From contig SMMW01000584.1 in assembly GCA_004794655.1 (NCBI GenBank), positions 4,100,001 through 4,164,000 on the forward strand: DNA of 64,000 bases, in the 5' to 3' direction. The stretch comes from Marisa cornuarietis. Its lineage: Eukaryota; Mollusca; Gastropoda; Architaenioglossa; Ampullariidae. This document shows, piece after piece, positions 36,061-49,176 of this stretch. Under the pieces are notes generated by a model. It was not told the origin of the DNA. It was given only the letters and a program-made list of their open reading frames with translations, and ran no database searches. Both the position numbers and the translations under genes were made by a program. Position 1 is the stretch's first letter. Every line of letters begins with the position of its first letter.

Positions 36061-38045
36061 ATTTCAAAATAAGTGTGGTCTCTCACATTCCATTCCTGAA
36101 CTACCGAAGGTTACAGGACCACATTTACTATTCTTCTACACGGCAGGTTATCCAACTGGCAACATGATCCCAAGACCTGTCACACCATTTCCCGGCTTAC
36201 CTCCTCACCCTCAAGCTTTCACATACTTAAGGTCCCATTCACTTAAGCTGGTTTATCAAGCTGCAGTAGTTTAAGCAAATTCGTTAATACAGCGCAGATA
36301 ACATCATAGAGCAAACTAGGCCGAAGGCATACACATTTGTTTGACATTAAGTGGGAAGGCTACTCACCTTGATTTTTACACTCCTCTTCTGTCATACTTC
36401 ATCGTATGCAGACTGTATTTGACCTTTCACCAACACCTGTGCGTTTTCCGCTGCTAGTTACATCAGCTTAACGGTCACCTTGACCACAATGTTGCACTCA
36501 TCACGAGCCTGTGGTTAGAGGACCGTGTCGGCGACAACTACAACAGGCCACTGGAATAGGGACATGTCTCTGTGTATCGTGTGACAGGGTTATCAGCGGC
36601 TGTCACCTGCAAAAGAAATACGATGACTGAGTAAAAAAAAAAAAAAAAAAACCCAAGCAACCCTTGCTCAGTGATAAAGACACCCCACTGCAGTTCTCTC
36701 TTCTAACACCAGTTATGCGCTGCTGAAAAAATACAACCGATGCAAAATATTAACCCATAACGCTTGATTGTTCCTGGGAGAAGAATAAAAAGCATTTGGC
36801 TCGTTTCATATGTCGCTGTTGGTTTGTCTTTATTTGTCTAAAAAGTAAATAAATAAAGAAATAAATAATACGCATATTTGGCTCTAGATAGACTGTAAAT
36901 TAGTGATGGAAGAACTAAATTAGGTTGTGGAGCTGTTTCCTTCACAGAGTTAAAATGAAGCCAGAGTGACAAGTGTATTTTTCTGCCGTACTTCGGCTTG
37001 TAACTTCAATTCGGGTATTGTTTCATGTCAAGCAACCGACTTTGATATATCAGACAGACAGATATGTAAGTGAGACTGCCTCTGCGTGTGCAATGTGTAT
37101 AACAGTAGTTTGTCTAACCCTTAACACATGCCTGTCGGAGAATGTTTATCTTGGCACACCACAAGTTATCGAGGACGAGTCAGGCTTAAACGTTGTGACC
37201 ACGGATGTGTGTTGTGATTGAAGACTAAATGTTGAATATCTCAATACCTCTGAGAGGAGGAACAAATAAAGAATCTTGAATCTTGACAGAGCAGGGCGGT
37301 CATGTTAGCGGGCTTGGGGGAAATTCTGTCTTGTACAACACATCAACATTCCCTTACAGATCTGTGAGAACAACAAGGGAGGAGAAGAAAAAAACCCCAA
37401 AGAAAACAGTTTATTTCATTTTTTGACGGGGTTTTTGTTCAGCTGATCTGCAGGGAAGAACGATTACACATATTCTCTGCCTCTGAAGAAGGTTTAAGGT
37501 GAGCTTACATGATAGATACTGAAACAACCTTCCCCAACACTTCCATTCTCCTCCTCACCCTTTTAAGGTCACAGGACTCCTATGACCGTTCTAAAAGTGG
37601 ATGGGAAGTATACAGACAGGCACGCGCAATACATTTTTTAAATCTCAGGGATTGAAACGGTTGGAGAAATATATTTAAATCGTCCATTTTCAAGATACTT
37701 TAACAACTTCTCATCATAAAAAAACAGAAAAGGAAACAAAAAGACTCAAATTTAGCACAGGTGGTGTTGACAAATAAACAGTCATTCTCGAGCAATTTTC
37801 AAAATTGACCCTATATAATGCGTTTGTACAAAAATTTTGCTTTCGTGGATATATCTTTCTTGATTAGTCCTTCAAAATGAATTTATATTATGTAGTTTAA
37901 TAAGTACATCCAACTTTGATAATTTAAAATATCGATGTGAAACTGTGCGCGTGATCGATTGCATTCCTGAGAGCATGTCAGTATGTTTTCAGTGATTGTG
38001 AAAAGGCTGTTCTCTCTCTCTCTCTCTCGCCAGTTTGGTCCCGAA
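36061..38045. other. Intergenic, no gene recognised
   Basis: No domain-bearing frame. A segment ending AATAAAGAATCTTGAATCTTG at about 37265-37287 resembles a retroposon 3' tail. 37885-37945 has weak similarity to 57335-57390, part of the P450 3' flank homology. Confidence 0.4.
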
Positions 38046-38130
38046 ATGAAGCATTTTATAGGCATATTTGCACATAATAGGAAACATCACTGACCTAAAG
38101 ATCAAGACCGTGGATTCTTCTAGGTTTGCT

Positions 38131-38205
38131 TTATGCTGACATCTCGCCCGTCTGTCCTTGCTGTGACCTCCTCTTTATCGCCCCGTAGCATGGTTTAAGC
38201 ACGGA
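38131..38205 (-). pseudogene. Cytochrome P450 last-exon 3' remnant
   Basis: The minus strand reads LKPCYGAIKRRSQQGQ and ends in a stop at 38131-38133, matching the C-termini [14 protein letters not shown] of the gene at 42176 and LKPCNVAIKRRSKQ of the copy at 57647. The 3' flank down to about 38047 is also homologous to 57560-57646. The rest of the gene is absent here. Confidence 0.75.
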
Positions 38206-38592
38206 CTTGTATTACTGCTTTCGTTCATAATAAGTGAAAATAATGTTGGACTGGCTAATCATCCTTGTCGGAGGCCTCGAGGGCACTGAAAAAGATCACC
38301 GAGTTCGCTATTCGTCCGAATACATGCTTTTAAGGAGTCATACATTGACATTATTGCTTTAGTATTGCTCTCATAGAGAGAGAGAGACGAAGAGAGAGGA
38401 GAGATCGAGCATGATGGGTTGTAGGAGAGCACACTGACAAGTCAGTTACCAACACTTTACTCACATTACATGAATATTGACAAAGAAAGGAACGGTCCAC
38501 AAACGATGAAACAGAGGTTGCTTAATTTGGAGAAAGAAACTTTAATAATATAAATCATACATTTCACCTGATCGAGGACCATTATGACCAGG

Positions 38593-39175
38593 TAAAATAT
38601 TTCTGCTCTGTATATCGACATAGACTACTTTCTCTGCATTTTCTCTATGGATTTTTACTTATATACTATATGTTGAAGTTGTTGGACATTTCAGGTGTTT
38701 AGAAAAAATAAATTGCACAGTTTTTCTTGTTCACAAGATCACTGCAAAGAAAAAAATAGTTCTGCAACTTTAATATAAGTCTTTTAGAGAACATTTATTA
38801 CACTGGTGATTACATATTTTAGAGGCCGTAAAAAGGACTCAGCAGCAACACATAGCGAAGATTGGAAATTGGATGAGGAGCCTGGTTGACGACACATGAA
38901 CAGGAGGGGGGGGGGGCCGGTAAACAACAAACTAAGCCGTTCCAGTGCAGGCTTGCTGTAGGGCAGATAACCGTTATCCTTGGCACTCGATGAGTCTTTT
39001 TTTAACGTCAAAAAAATATACAAGCCGGGAGAAGCAGTCATAAGCCTTATAATTAACTTTTACGGTTACACGCTTCTAAAAGAGGGAAACCCTATCTAAT
39101 CAACAACCATTCACGATGAGACAGTTTGTTTATCGTCTGCTCTGTTTACAGTCTTGACAAGGTACAATCAGGGCC
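38593..39175. repeat. Segment duplicated at 53040-55447
   Basis: Shared blocks include CATAGACTACTTTCTCTGCA (38619 and 53078), ATATACTATAT.TT.A..TTGTTGGACATTT, the stretch around 38770-38930 against 53480-53660, and CAACAACCATTCACGATGAGAC (39098 and 55372; 20 nt quoted in part). The second copy is expanded by microsatellites and a transposase remnant. Confidence 0.7.
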
Positions 39176-39329
39176 GGTGTCACGATCTATGGCTTTGCCT
39201 AAGCCCTAAGCGACCAGTTTCCCTCTCACAGTGCGCAGGCGCAGGGGTCAACAGGTGACGCATGCGCTGACAGGGTAAAAGGCGAACTGTATATACCGTG
39301 AGAGGAGCATGAGTTCGAGGAGAGGTATT

Positions 39330-39682
39330 GAATTTAACAACATTGCCAAGATTAAACTGGCAATAGCATCTCTAAAATCTAAAATAGACTCTGGACCAAA
39401 TGGGATTAAAGTGAATTATACAACTATTCATTCCAGCACATTCTACATTTTCTTATGTCATACAGTATTGTAATTACTTAATTGACAAGGGGAAATTCCC
39501 TGAGTCACGGTCAGAAGCAATAATACAATCACTACATACGAAAGGTGACACTTCTCTACCAGAAAACTATAGAGGATCACTATTAAATATATGTAGCAAG
39601 ATATCTATAGCTACAGAAGAGGAGATCAGACATAACAGCAGGCTGATAAACATTGTAAGGAAAATCACAAAATGAGTTCGGA
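39330..39682 (+). mobile_element. Non-LTR reverse transcriptase fragment, degenerate
   Basis: Plus-strand readings KIKLAIASLKSKIDSGPNGI and then, in another frame, YCNYLIDKGKFPESRSEAII with KGDTSLPENYRGSLLNICSK match the K.a.GpdGI ... iP..w..a.i..lhKKGd...p.NYRgI.LL....K start of LINE reverse transcriptases. Only this portion is present. Confidence 0.6.
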
Positions 39683-39786
39683 ATCAATGCTCAAACTAAG
39701 TGTTATGTACATAGACTACGTACTGATACATTTTACTGATGGATCACGTGACCCAACCTTTCTCTCTCTCACACACATATCCACTA

Positions 39787-39797
39787 ACGCACGCGCG

Positions 39798-39839
<42 letters not shown>
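39787..39839. repeat. CG/CA microsatellite
   Basis: Run of CG dinucleotides passing into CA dinucleotides, about 53 nt. Confidence 0.9.
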
Positions 39840-40339
39840 ATATAGCCAGAAGTAAGAATAATATCACATGTCGTTATGTCTATAAACATCCTCTTACATT
39901 AACCTGTTGAGATGGACTTAGCACCTCACAATTGTTGTTGGAGTCTAAGGAAGAGATGGTGTTAGGAATGGGATTTAAGGAGAGAACGTACGAGTGAGTG
40001 AAGTAGTCACGGTAGCCCCAGTAAGTCAGGTGAACTCATTTTAGTGATTCCCAAACCAGACGTCGAAAGAGGAAGACGTAGGAGTAAAAGTTTTGTGTGA
40101 AATAGTGGGAATCAGTAATTCCTTGCCTAGTCAACTGCCAAGGTATGGGATAAGTTTTCTTGATTGATTTGTCTTTAAAATGGTCAGAGAGAGAGAGAGA
40201 GAGAGAGAATGCTGTGTGTTTTATATATTCGATCGCAAATTGTGGTTATTGATAAGGTATAGAAGTTTCGATGTGAAACATATTGTATCAGTTAAATTTG
40301 GTGTGAGGATTTTCAGGAATTAGTTGGGGGATCAAGAAG

Positions 40340-40590
40340 ACTGCAAAGAAGACCCAGGAGTATATTGTCGTCAGCGATCTGTTTGTCCTACGACCAAGGA
40401 GTATATTGTCTCCAACGTACTGTGTGAAATTACAACCAAGGTATACTGTCTTCAAAGTGCTGTGTGAATTACGACCCAGGAGTATATTGTCGTCAGCGAG
40501 CTGTTTGCCCTGCGACCAAAGGAGCTAGTATGTTATCTTCAAAGAGCTGTGTGCATGACATCAAGGGAGTACTGTCCAGCGTGCTGATTT
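40340..40590. repeat. Degenerate minisatellite, unit about 55-60 bp
   Basis: Four to five diverged copies of a unit containing AGGAGTATATTGTCGTCAGC and GCTGTGTG.A.TTACGACC. Together with the nearby 28-bp repeat it may belong to a transposon terminal region, but no coding part is found. Confidence 0.65.
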
Positions 40591-40917
40591 CGCCACGTCA
40601 AACGGAGAAGGAGAATTGGATAATCGGTGATCCATGAGAAGTGCCGACAACTAGTCGAACGAAGCGTATCAAGGGAGATAATTTATAGGAGTGTGTATGT
40701 CAGTGCGGGTACGAATTCTAATCGGACTTGGAACAGTAAGTGAGTTTTGTCAGTTTCTAGTTGAAATAAGACTATCGTTTTGGGACTTATTTTATGTCCC
40801 ATTCTGAATACCTTTCGGAGAACTGATTGATTGGAACATTGAAGAAGGGACTGACTATTAGTAAGAAGAGCTGTTTGTTAAAGAAGAATAATTGGATGTT
40901 TGGGAGGTAGTGATGTT

Positions 40918-41035
40918 ATATTGATTCATGTTTGAGTATTGCCGTTTATTGATTCATGCTCGATGGTTGACATATATTGATTCTGGCTTGATTACTGACG
41001 TATATTGATTCATGCTTGTTAGAATCACGTATGTT
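40918..41035. repeat. Degenerate minisatellite, unit about 28 bp
   Basis: Four copies of a unit like ATATTGATTCATGCTTGATT followed by ACTGACGT. Confidence 0.7.
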
Positions 41036-42100
41036 ATTGAAAGGGTATATGTAGACCTTAATTTGTTGCGAGATATGTTTGATGGGAAACTGTTTGAAAT
41101 TCCGTGAAAATGGAAAAAGTAAATGGAAATTTTGAAGTGGGCAACTATTTATATACTTATTAGTAGAACTCCCCATAATTATAGGACAGAAGGAACCTTC
41201 GGACAGATCTTTGTGTTTTGTTGAACGAAAGAGCACGTAAGGAATGGCTTGTGGTCAGTGTGTGTTGTATGTGACCTGTCTGCACGTTGCTTATCCCTAA
41301 CAGATGGTTTCAGAATGGCCTTAAACAATTGAAAACTGACCTGAAACATTGCAAGTTCTCTTTACCCACTTAAGCAATTAAAGCATGATGTACTGTCAGC
41401 AGTAGTAATGATGGTAACGACCCATCCCTATTCTAGATTTAATTAAAGAGAAAAAAGGTATGAATTTGAAAACCACTACCCCAAAAGAAAAAAAAATCAA
41501 AAATAAAACAATATTAATGGCTTCTACGATTAACATTAATCTACGAGATGAATGTCTTTCCACAAATAAAATTAATCTATCACTATAAAGTAGCTAGTCT
41601 AATCATTAATTAAAATAAAAATAATAATATTAGTAGTAAATCTACCTGTTTCTTATAACATGTATATAAAGATGATAAACAAGCATAATACAACTAGTAA
41701 AGAAAATAATACGTGAAATTGCGTTGATCTTTAATGACAGATGTTAACATTCTGAAGCAAAACTCCTTCACAGCTTCCTGAAGTTCTAGCTATTTAAGCA
41801 ACTTCCCTCCCACCCCCACTTAAAAATCCAAAGTAAAGAGAGAGAACGTAAGCAAACCACAATAATCTGTCTTGTGGAGCTAATGTTTGAGTCTACCATC
41901 GTTGTAAATGTGATAAGCCGCTATTTCTAGAATGCACTTCTTCAATATCTGAGACTATTACTCTTTGGAAAGTGTATATCCTCACAATCTTGAATTTTCA
42001 AGATCGCTAAACAACTTCTATTCATTGAAAAACTCAGAATCCCAAACAAGAGGAAACAAGCAAAGCATAGATCGTTCTTCCAAACAGTGTTGGGCAATTT
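41036..42100. other. Intergenic, AT-rich, no gene recognised
   Basis: AT-rich stretch with short open frames lacking recognisable domains. The last part, from about 42090, is the 3' flank homologous to those of the other P450 copies. Confidence 0.4.
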
Positions 42101-42175
42101 GTGAAATTTACCCTAGACCAAAAAACATCAGTGACCCGAAGATAAAATGTTCTAGATATAGCTTTGTGCTGAATG

Positions 42176-45100
42176 CTAGCTCCTCTGTGATTGCTGTGAC
42201 CTCTTCTTTATCGCCAGGTGGCATGGTTTGAGCTGCAGGACGATGCCTTCTGTCCACGAATCTTGTGTCAGGGGAAGCAAGTCGTGGTTCACAGGCGGGA
42301 GGAAGTCGAATTTCTGTAAGAGTGTTGTGACGTAGAGGAATGCTCGCGAGCGCGCGAAGCTCTCCCCAGGACAACTGCGCTTTCCAATCCCAAAGGGAAG
42401 AAATCTGAATAAAAGATCAAGTTACGAAAATATTTGACCGGAATATTAAAATGTTATAATCAATATTTAAAATATTAAAATCTATTCACCAGTGGTGTGT
42501 GATATAAATTTCCGAAGCCATTATTTCAGTACTAAAATATAGAATCAACATACTTTTATAAACCGAGATTGCACAGAATCACACTACCTCCATCGTGTGG
42601 GGTGAGTAGGGGGCAGTAACTGACCCTCGTCGTCTAGGAAACGCTCAGGACGAAATACGTCAGGGTCCTCCCATACTGCTGGGTCCCGATTCATCCACCA
42701 AATGTTCTCAAACAGCTGTGGAAAGTTCAATTAAGAGAGTGAGAAATAAGCAATAGCTGGTGTTAAAGATCAAGAGGCTATGCGATGTAGAAAAAAGTTT
42801 GTATCAGCTTTATGAAGGCTGAAATTGTTCACTGAAGTAAAAAAAATAAAATAAAAAGAAAACTATACTGCTCAAGAGAAATATACCTTATTTTTGAGTA
42901 CTGAGGGAATATATCATATGGAAATACCCACGGTAAGCTTTCAGGGCAGAATTAATATCTACTCTGTAAACTACTTACAGGCTAGTCAAGACAGCTGTAG
43001 AAAGTTCAGTTGAGTATGAGAAAAATGCAATAGGAAGTGTAAAGCATATCAAACAAAACAACAGGTTATGCCATGTAGAAAAAGTCGGTTGGGTTTTATA
43101 GAGGTTGTCTTTAAACCTCCTCGGTTGTCCACCGAACAAAGTCAAAGAACGATTCCACTTAAAGGGAAATGTGGTTCATTTCAAGGAACTTAAGCAATGC
43201 ATTATATGGATAAACTTTGTGAATAAAACCAACGAGTCGTTTACAAGCGTGTAGTTAAAATAACCGTTTAAAATAATCTTTCTTTTTTAATGTCTTATCC
43301 ACCGCCCTGTTATCTCACCACAGTCCCCCTGGGAATACAGAAGCCATTAGTAAGAATTTCCTCTCTTGTTTCGTGCCACACACCCAAAGCGATGTTGGAA
43401 GTGCTTCTGATCACTTCCAAAATGGCTGCTTCCGTGAAATGGAGGCTTCTTCTCTCGTCAAGGGAGGATGCTCTGTGTCCAACGACGCTGTCAATCTCTT
43501 GCTGAATCCTCTTCATGACTTGAGGAAAGTGAACCATGTACAGGAAAAAGGACTTGAGCAACTCGTTGGAAGTAACGAACGCTGAAAATTACAAATGGCT
43601 GACTTCAACACTGTTATTATTTGACTATATTATGAAGCGTTATAAATGCAAAGTTGCTCTAGGGGTGGATTTTATTAATCGTTTTATGTTAAGGAGGAAT
43701 CAACCAGAGATACTCCTTACTTCATTTTTTTCCGTGGAAAGAGAGTGAACAGTTTCTATTTCGATAAGACTTCTTTATGAATTTCCGACTTGGTATAAAT
43801 TTTGGGAATACTCGTAAAAAGGCAAGACATTTATTCATAACTAATAAGGGGCATTGAGAATAAACAGCATAACAAACAAGAACGCAGATAAAATAGTAAA
43901 CAAAAGAAGTTTTCTACAATGATAATGTTAAAATTAATTTTTGTTTTCTCTTTTCCCTGTGAGGTTGAAGCATATAATTTAAAAACGTTTTTATTAGGTT
44001 CCTTTAAGTATTGAAAACTATCAAAATTTCGATTTTCTCAGTAAAATTTGTGCCCGAAAACCCTCTTCATACGATTCTTTTGTGTAGGTATTATCTTGTT
44101 TGTTGTTCTAAACGTTAAGAACGTTATGGAAGGGTGAATTTAGACCGTTTACCTTACATTTGGTGGTTGCAATGAATCCGATCTTATCTAGGGGTATGCA
44201 GACTATTTCGAGGGTAGTGCTTATCTAATCTTCCCCACTGTTTTAACATCTACAACCCCTTATGAAGTGATACCAATCCTCGGATAGTGAACTGGAAACA
44301 GTGCACAGTGTCACACGAAAATCGAACCGGACATTAAGCGCTTTCGCTGTGCGCCGTTGCCTTATGTCTTAGCTGCTGTTTTCCTCTTATAAATAATACT
44401 CCTCTGTTGTACACAACTATATTTTAACGAGAAAATGACTTTATAATTTTTATACCAAATATTTTCTTTATTATCTACATCAGAAAAATCAAATAGCCTT
44501 GCTAGTGAAATAGACATCACTTATTCTTTTTATAAACCAGTTTCCGTTCTACTTTAAGTTTTACTGCGTGGACCGAATCCACGATAAACATATCTTATTC
44601 ATTGGGAGTAATATTGCAAAGTTAGATTAGACAATTTAATTCTAAAAGAAAAAGATAAACGTTGAAGGCAGAGGCATTAAATGGACTTACCAGTTTCAAA
44701 ACAGCTTTCTATTTTACCTTATATTCAGGAAATATTTTCATTGTTCTTCAAAGACCATTACATGTCCTCGACATAGTCCACAGAAAGGACAGGCTGACGC
44801 CAAGTCAGCAGGACTAGACGAGAAAACAAGTCAAAAACGTCTGAAAATGGTAATACATTTTGTAGAATCATACCAGCGGCAATAATGTTTAGAAGCAATG
44901 CCCGGATGTGGTCGTCTGTAAGCCAGTCGCTGCTGTTATTCATCTGTGCTTCGAGGAGCACTCCTACCATTCCCTTCGGCTCACCAGGCACGTGTTTTGC
45001 CTTCACAACAACCCCCACAAAAAAGTTAATAGTTTAGAACTCTTAAAGAAATAATAGAAACTCCACAAAACTATTTTTACAGAATATAAAGCAATTTTGG

Positions 45101-45700
45101 GGCATCAAATTACTCTTATTCGATGATATTAATGATGACTGTTACTACTTAACAGGATATGGTCACAATAACTAGGTAATCATACTAGAGTTCTGTTATA
45201 AAAATATATAATTTCTAACAAATTAGAAAGGTATCCACGAGGAGCAGACGTTTTCAGTTGCACGACGGAAAGGAAATGCAAAAACATAATTTGGGAAGAA
45301 CCTGATGAACAATTTTATGTAGACCCGAAGTGTTTTATACAACTTATCTGAAATACATGGTTTCATGCTTTATAAGGAAGATTGCGATGATATAAAAGAA
45401 AAGGAGTGCAAGAATAACCTTTCCTTTGGTAAAGACTTCCTCCATTAGAATGTCCCGGCGCTTGAGTGTGTTTCCACACAGTTCATTATAGCAGGTTCCA
45501 GGGAAAAAACGCAGAAACGGAAAAGTAATCAAAACGGACTCAATAGTCGGTGACAGGATTGTCTCTATACACACCGCAAAATCTCCAATCATTTGTGGCA
45601 CTTTAGAATCTGGGCTTTGCTCTTCTCCCGTGATCTGTTGGACGGAAAAACTCACTGAAGTGCAGGGTTATCGAAGGAGAACATTTAATTACGTTATACC

Positions 45701-45757
<57 letters not shown>

Positions 45758-47757
45758 GCGAACTTATAGTGCGCAGAATCACGAATGAGATGGATCGCAA
45801 TCTCTGCGCAGAACAATTTGATAAAAAGTAACATAACAACCAATAGACAGTGAGGTACACATAGGGACACTGAACAACATAAAGATGAGGTACAAGTCAG
45901 GAATAGTACTTTGTAAAAAAATATATAAATATATAAACGTGCGATCTGAAAATAAAATCTGATTAAAGATAACCAAAATATTACATACCAGAATAGCTAA
46001 GGCACGCTGAATGGAAGTGGAAATCAGTTGTTCCAGCTGTACTTCACAATATCCTTCTGACTGTCCAGGATTGTCTCCTCCATTCGTTTTTATGTTCGTC
46101 TGCAGTGTCTCCGTTAAGCGCCATAACTCTGTCTGCATAACGTTTTCAAACTTGTCCACGCCGCTTCCATAAAACTAAATATACAGAAAACACAACAATG
46201 TTGTGTTTCTTTTACTTTTATCGTGTATTTTTACGCATCGAATACAATTTCTTTTATAATTAAAACTTAGACAGTGCCTGAAAGAGACAGATATAGTTGT
46301 CTTTGTTCAGAACGAAAAGAACGCGCTAATGTCTGGGCGACTGCGTGAGTTCTGAGCGCGCATATGAGCTTTTGTGACATACAGTCAGTTACTGTTTTAG
46401 TGAACCAAGCTAGCTATTTTGTAAATAGCAATTGATCTTTCATTGGCTATAGACGAGGTCGGTCCAGAAAACAATGAGGATGAAATTCCAGAGCTCCGTA
46501 GTGCTTATACATGGGGATTGTGGTTCAAGTAAAAAAAAAAAATGGCAGGGCCGTTTCAGTTACATTCTAGACTTCTAGGCTTGGAGAGAATTTATTGTGA
46601 AAAAAGTTCGTCCTTCACACCAATCATACATCCCACACTTGCGATTTCTTCTTTTTCTTCAAGATTGAAAGCGCGTTTGAAAGGTCGCCACTTCGGCGAA
46701 GTAAACAACATTCATTGATACGCGAAGAAGACTCTGAACACCCTCACAGTTGACGAATTCAAGTTTTGCTACCAACAATGGCAGAGGCCCTGGTTGCGTT
46801 TGCAAGGATCATATTTGAAGGTAATAATCTTGAATTGTAATTTTGTAATTGTATAAATGTGAAATAAAAATTTCTCATTGCTTTCTAGACCTCGCAAGAA
46901 GAAGGAAATTGCTGATGACAACAGGAATTAAAGAAGTATAGCATTTTGTGATAAAACTGTACATTTGCATTAGAGATTTAACTTAATTTTCTTCTCAAAA
47001 CTAGTGAGTCATTATATTTGTAGGTCGTTACTGTTAAAATGTAGGCAGGATAAGATCCTCACCATGAACTGCTTAGACCGAAATAAAGTTTGTTTCAATC
47101 AGAATCTAGGTCTAGTAACTTATTTGAGGGAATACGATAAGATACAAAGATACCGAAACTTATGATTCAATGATATATACATGGACAATAAGATACCTTG
47201 CATATAAATACAACTTTCTGCTAAGGTTGAAATTGTTATTTGTACTATCTCTCAATCGTCAGTATCGCTTAGGCATTAAACGTTGAACTCTTGTAAAAAT
47301 CTCTCACCTTGATTGTCGAATGCAGGAGCTTTCTCATCTTAAGCCAGTTCGGATTCTTCACTTGGTCACTAAAAGAGACATCCTTACAATTATACATCAC
47401 ACTGTTGGCCGTGAACGATTTGGGTCGATCATTGGTGACGAGTTCTGTCCCCTTGTCAGTAAACACCTGTCTGACAAGTCGCGCCGAGTTGAGAAAACAA
47501 AAGTTGCCGATGATGGTCCTGCACATGACGATCTCGCCATACTGTCTGGCCCACTTCTCACCCAGTAAATGCAGAGTTCCTCCACTGACCGCTTTTAGAA
47601 TGTCAAAGAACAGCTTGATACCGGATGGACCTGGAGGTACAGGCTTTCCTTGAGGATTGAAGATCTTGTGAAGTAGATACAAAAGTACCCCTGTAACCGC
47701 AAGAAGCCAAGGTAAAGCCGACCCTAGCAAGGAACCGATCTGGTATGCTGAAGCCAT
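42176..47757 (-). CDS. Cytochrome P450, clan 2-like, intact, seven exons
   Basis: Exons 5' to 3': 47757-47308, 46174-45989, 45634-45419, 45000-44874, 43581-43319, 42715-42588, 42404-42176. Phases agree; 532 aa. The N-terminus has one membrane anchor ([19 protein letters not shown]) and the hinge PVPPGPSG, as in ER microsomal P450s. The usual landmarks are present: ExxR as EVIR (382-385), FRPERF (437-440 is PERF) and the haem-binding [11 protein letters not shown] with axial Cys468. The I-helix oxygen-activation motif, usually AGxDTT, reads AAFVTS (326-331), so the acid is missing. ATG 47757 is chosen because it directly precedes the anchor; the frame upstream has no ATG. A 57647-63088 paralogue lies upstream. 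Expected to be a haem-thiolate monooxygenase or isomerase of unknown substrate. Confidence 0.9.
44140..44375 (-). repeat. Possible old SINE in P450 intron 4
   Basis: Contains TCTAGGGGT near the left and, reversed, GGTTCGATTTTCG (B-box-like). The layout resembles the remnant at 59640-59850. Divergent, so tentative. Confidence 0.35.
45701..45756. repeat. (TAA)n microsatellite in P450 intron 2
   Basis: About 18 ATA/TAA units between exons 2 and 3 of the intact P450 gene. The frameshifted paralogue has no such run in the equivalent intron. Confidence 0.95.
46175..47307. other. Intron 1 of the intact P450 gene
   Basis: No coding feature or recognised transposon. The equivalent intron of the second copy holds a LINE endonuclease fragment. 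Confidence 0.5.
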
Positions 47758-47974
47758 ATTAGTACTACTTGTTCTGTAAAACTGGTCATCAGAAAGTGAC
47801 ACTAAACAAGGACCTGACACATATATAGTTTTATCTAACTGCGCTATTATCGTTTTGTCGTGCGCGAACGCTATAAAAATGTTTACATGGGTAAATGCTA
47901 ACCTAATTTTTAGATTACAAGTGGAGTAAACACGGGGTCCGGAGAAAACATGAAACCGGATTCCCTCAAATTAC

Positions 47975-48095
47975 TATGGAGTCAGGTACCCATTCCCGCA
48001 AACTAGGGAAAGTTTGGTGCGCTACTCGTGTATCGAACCAGCGCTCGTCTTAGTTCGTACGCCAGCGCTCTAACCACTTGGCGATCCCAGTGTGT
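47975..48095 (-). mobile_element. tRNA-derived SINE, head and body
   Basis: The reverse complement starts GGGATCGCCAAGTGGTTAGA then GCGCTGG (A-box-like) and has GGTTCGATACACG (B-box). It then shows the GGGAATGGGTACC.GACTCC body shared with the copy at 15.3 kb. Located just upstream of the intact P450 gene. Confidence 0.75.
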
Positions 48096-48835
48096 TAACG
48101 TAGGAATGTTCATTGCCAGAGTATCTTTCGCAAGTCTTGTGGCCATTAATCTTTTTTTTTTTTAACCATTCTCTCTGCTCATTTTTTTCATTCCCTCCAT
48201 TACTATTCTTTTATCTCTAAATCGTCTCTAATATACATTTTTTTAGGTTGAAGAATTTTCTAAAGCAGAGATAGCCACGAACTAGGGAAACCTATAAAAA
48301 TAGCCCATTTTTTAATATGACGGAGAGATTTATACGTAAACAAGGCATTTTATGTTTTCTCCATCTGTTAGGAGTAAGCACGAATGTTATGATACTACTA
48401 GATTACCACTGGGTACAGCAGCAAATGCACGTGATTTGTTTGAGAAAATCTCTGACACTTTTTAGGCCTTCGAGGCAGCTTTAAACGTATATTAAATCTG
48501 TAAAAGAGTGCATAAACTTTTTTGTGTGGCTGATTAACAAATGGTTTCTTGTTTCTATTTCATCTGTATGAGACTTAAGCGGCAGTTATGTTGACTGTTT
48601 CTGTTCTAATGTTTACATGTGATTCTGTTTCGTGAGCTATGCATACAAACAATAATAAAATAGTGTCGGGTTAAATAGCGATGCGGCAATTTTTCCGCGT
48701 ATTTCAGATTCCGAGTAATTTTTCGATGAGCTCTGTGAAAAAATTAAGATTTTAAAAAAATCTTCTCTGTGCGGGTTATAAACAGGTGCCTCAATAGATC
48801 GAAATTTACGGTATGTGTCGGTGAAGCAGGTCAGT

Positions 48836-48885
48836 GTCTGCCTCAGGTCAAAAAGTCTGCACAGCCCATCAGCCTTAGGGGCAAC
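48836..48885. repeat. Dispersed repeat, copy 1
   Basis: CTGCCTCAGGTCAAAAAG, then a few changes and GCACAGCC.ATCAGCCTTAG, is repeated at 52680-52721 in the same orientation. Origin unknown. Confidence 0.7.
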
Positions 48886-49176
48886 TTCCACGTCACTGCA
48901 GTCCACACCCACAGAAATATAAAGTTCTCAGTGCATTTTTCTATTTTAAAAGTGTTACTGCGCATGAAAAAAATTTAATTGTCGTTTCCTAATGAAAATA
49001 ATAAATAATTCAAACTTGACACCTCATTTCAATATCCATGCTAAGGCAATACTTGTGTTTAATTTTTCGATGACAATACGGTATTACTCGCTCGCTCCTA
49101 ACGGTTAAACGTCGTGTAATGACAACAGATAATTAGTTCCATTTGTTTTTTATTTCACTTTTAATTGTTAGTGTCT

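Noticed and set aside
47309..47653. Plus-strand frames opposite P450 exon 1, repeated at 62654-63005
   Set aside because: They appear in both copies only because exon 1 is conserved; the minus strand encodes the P450 N-terminus.
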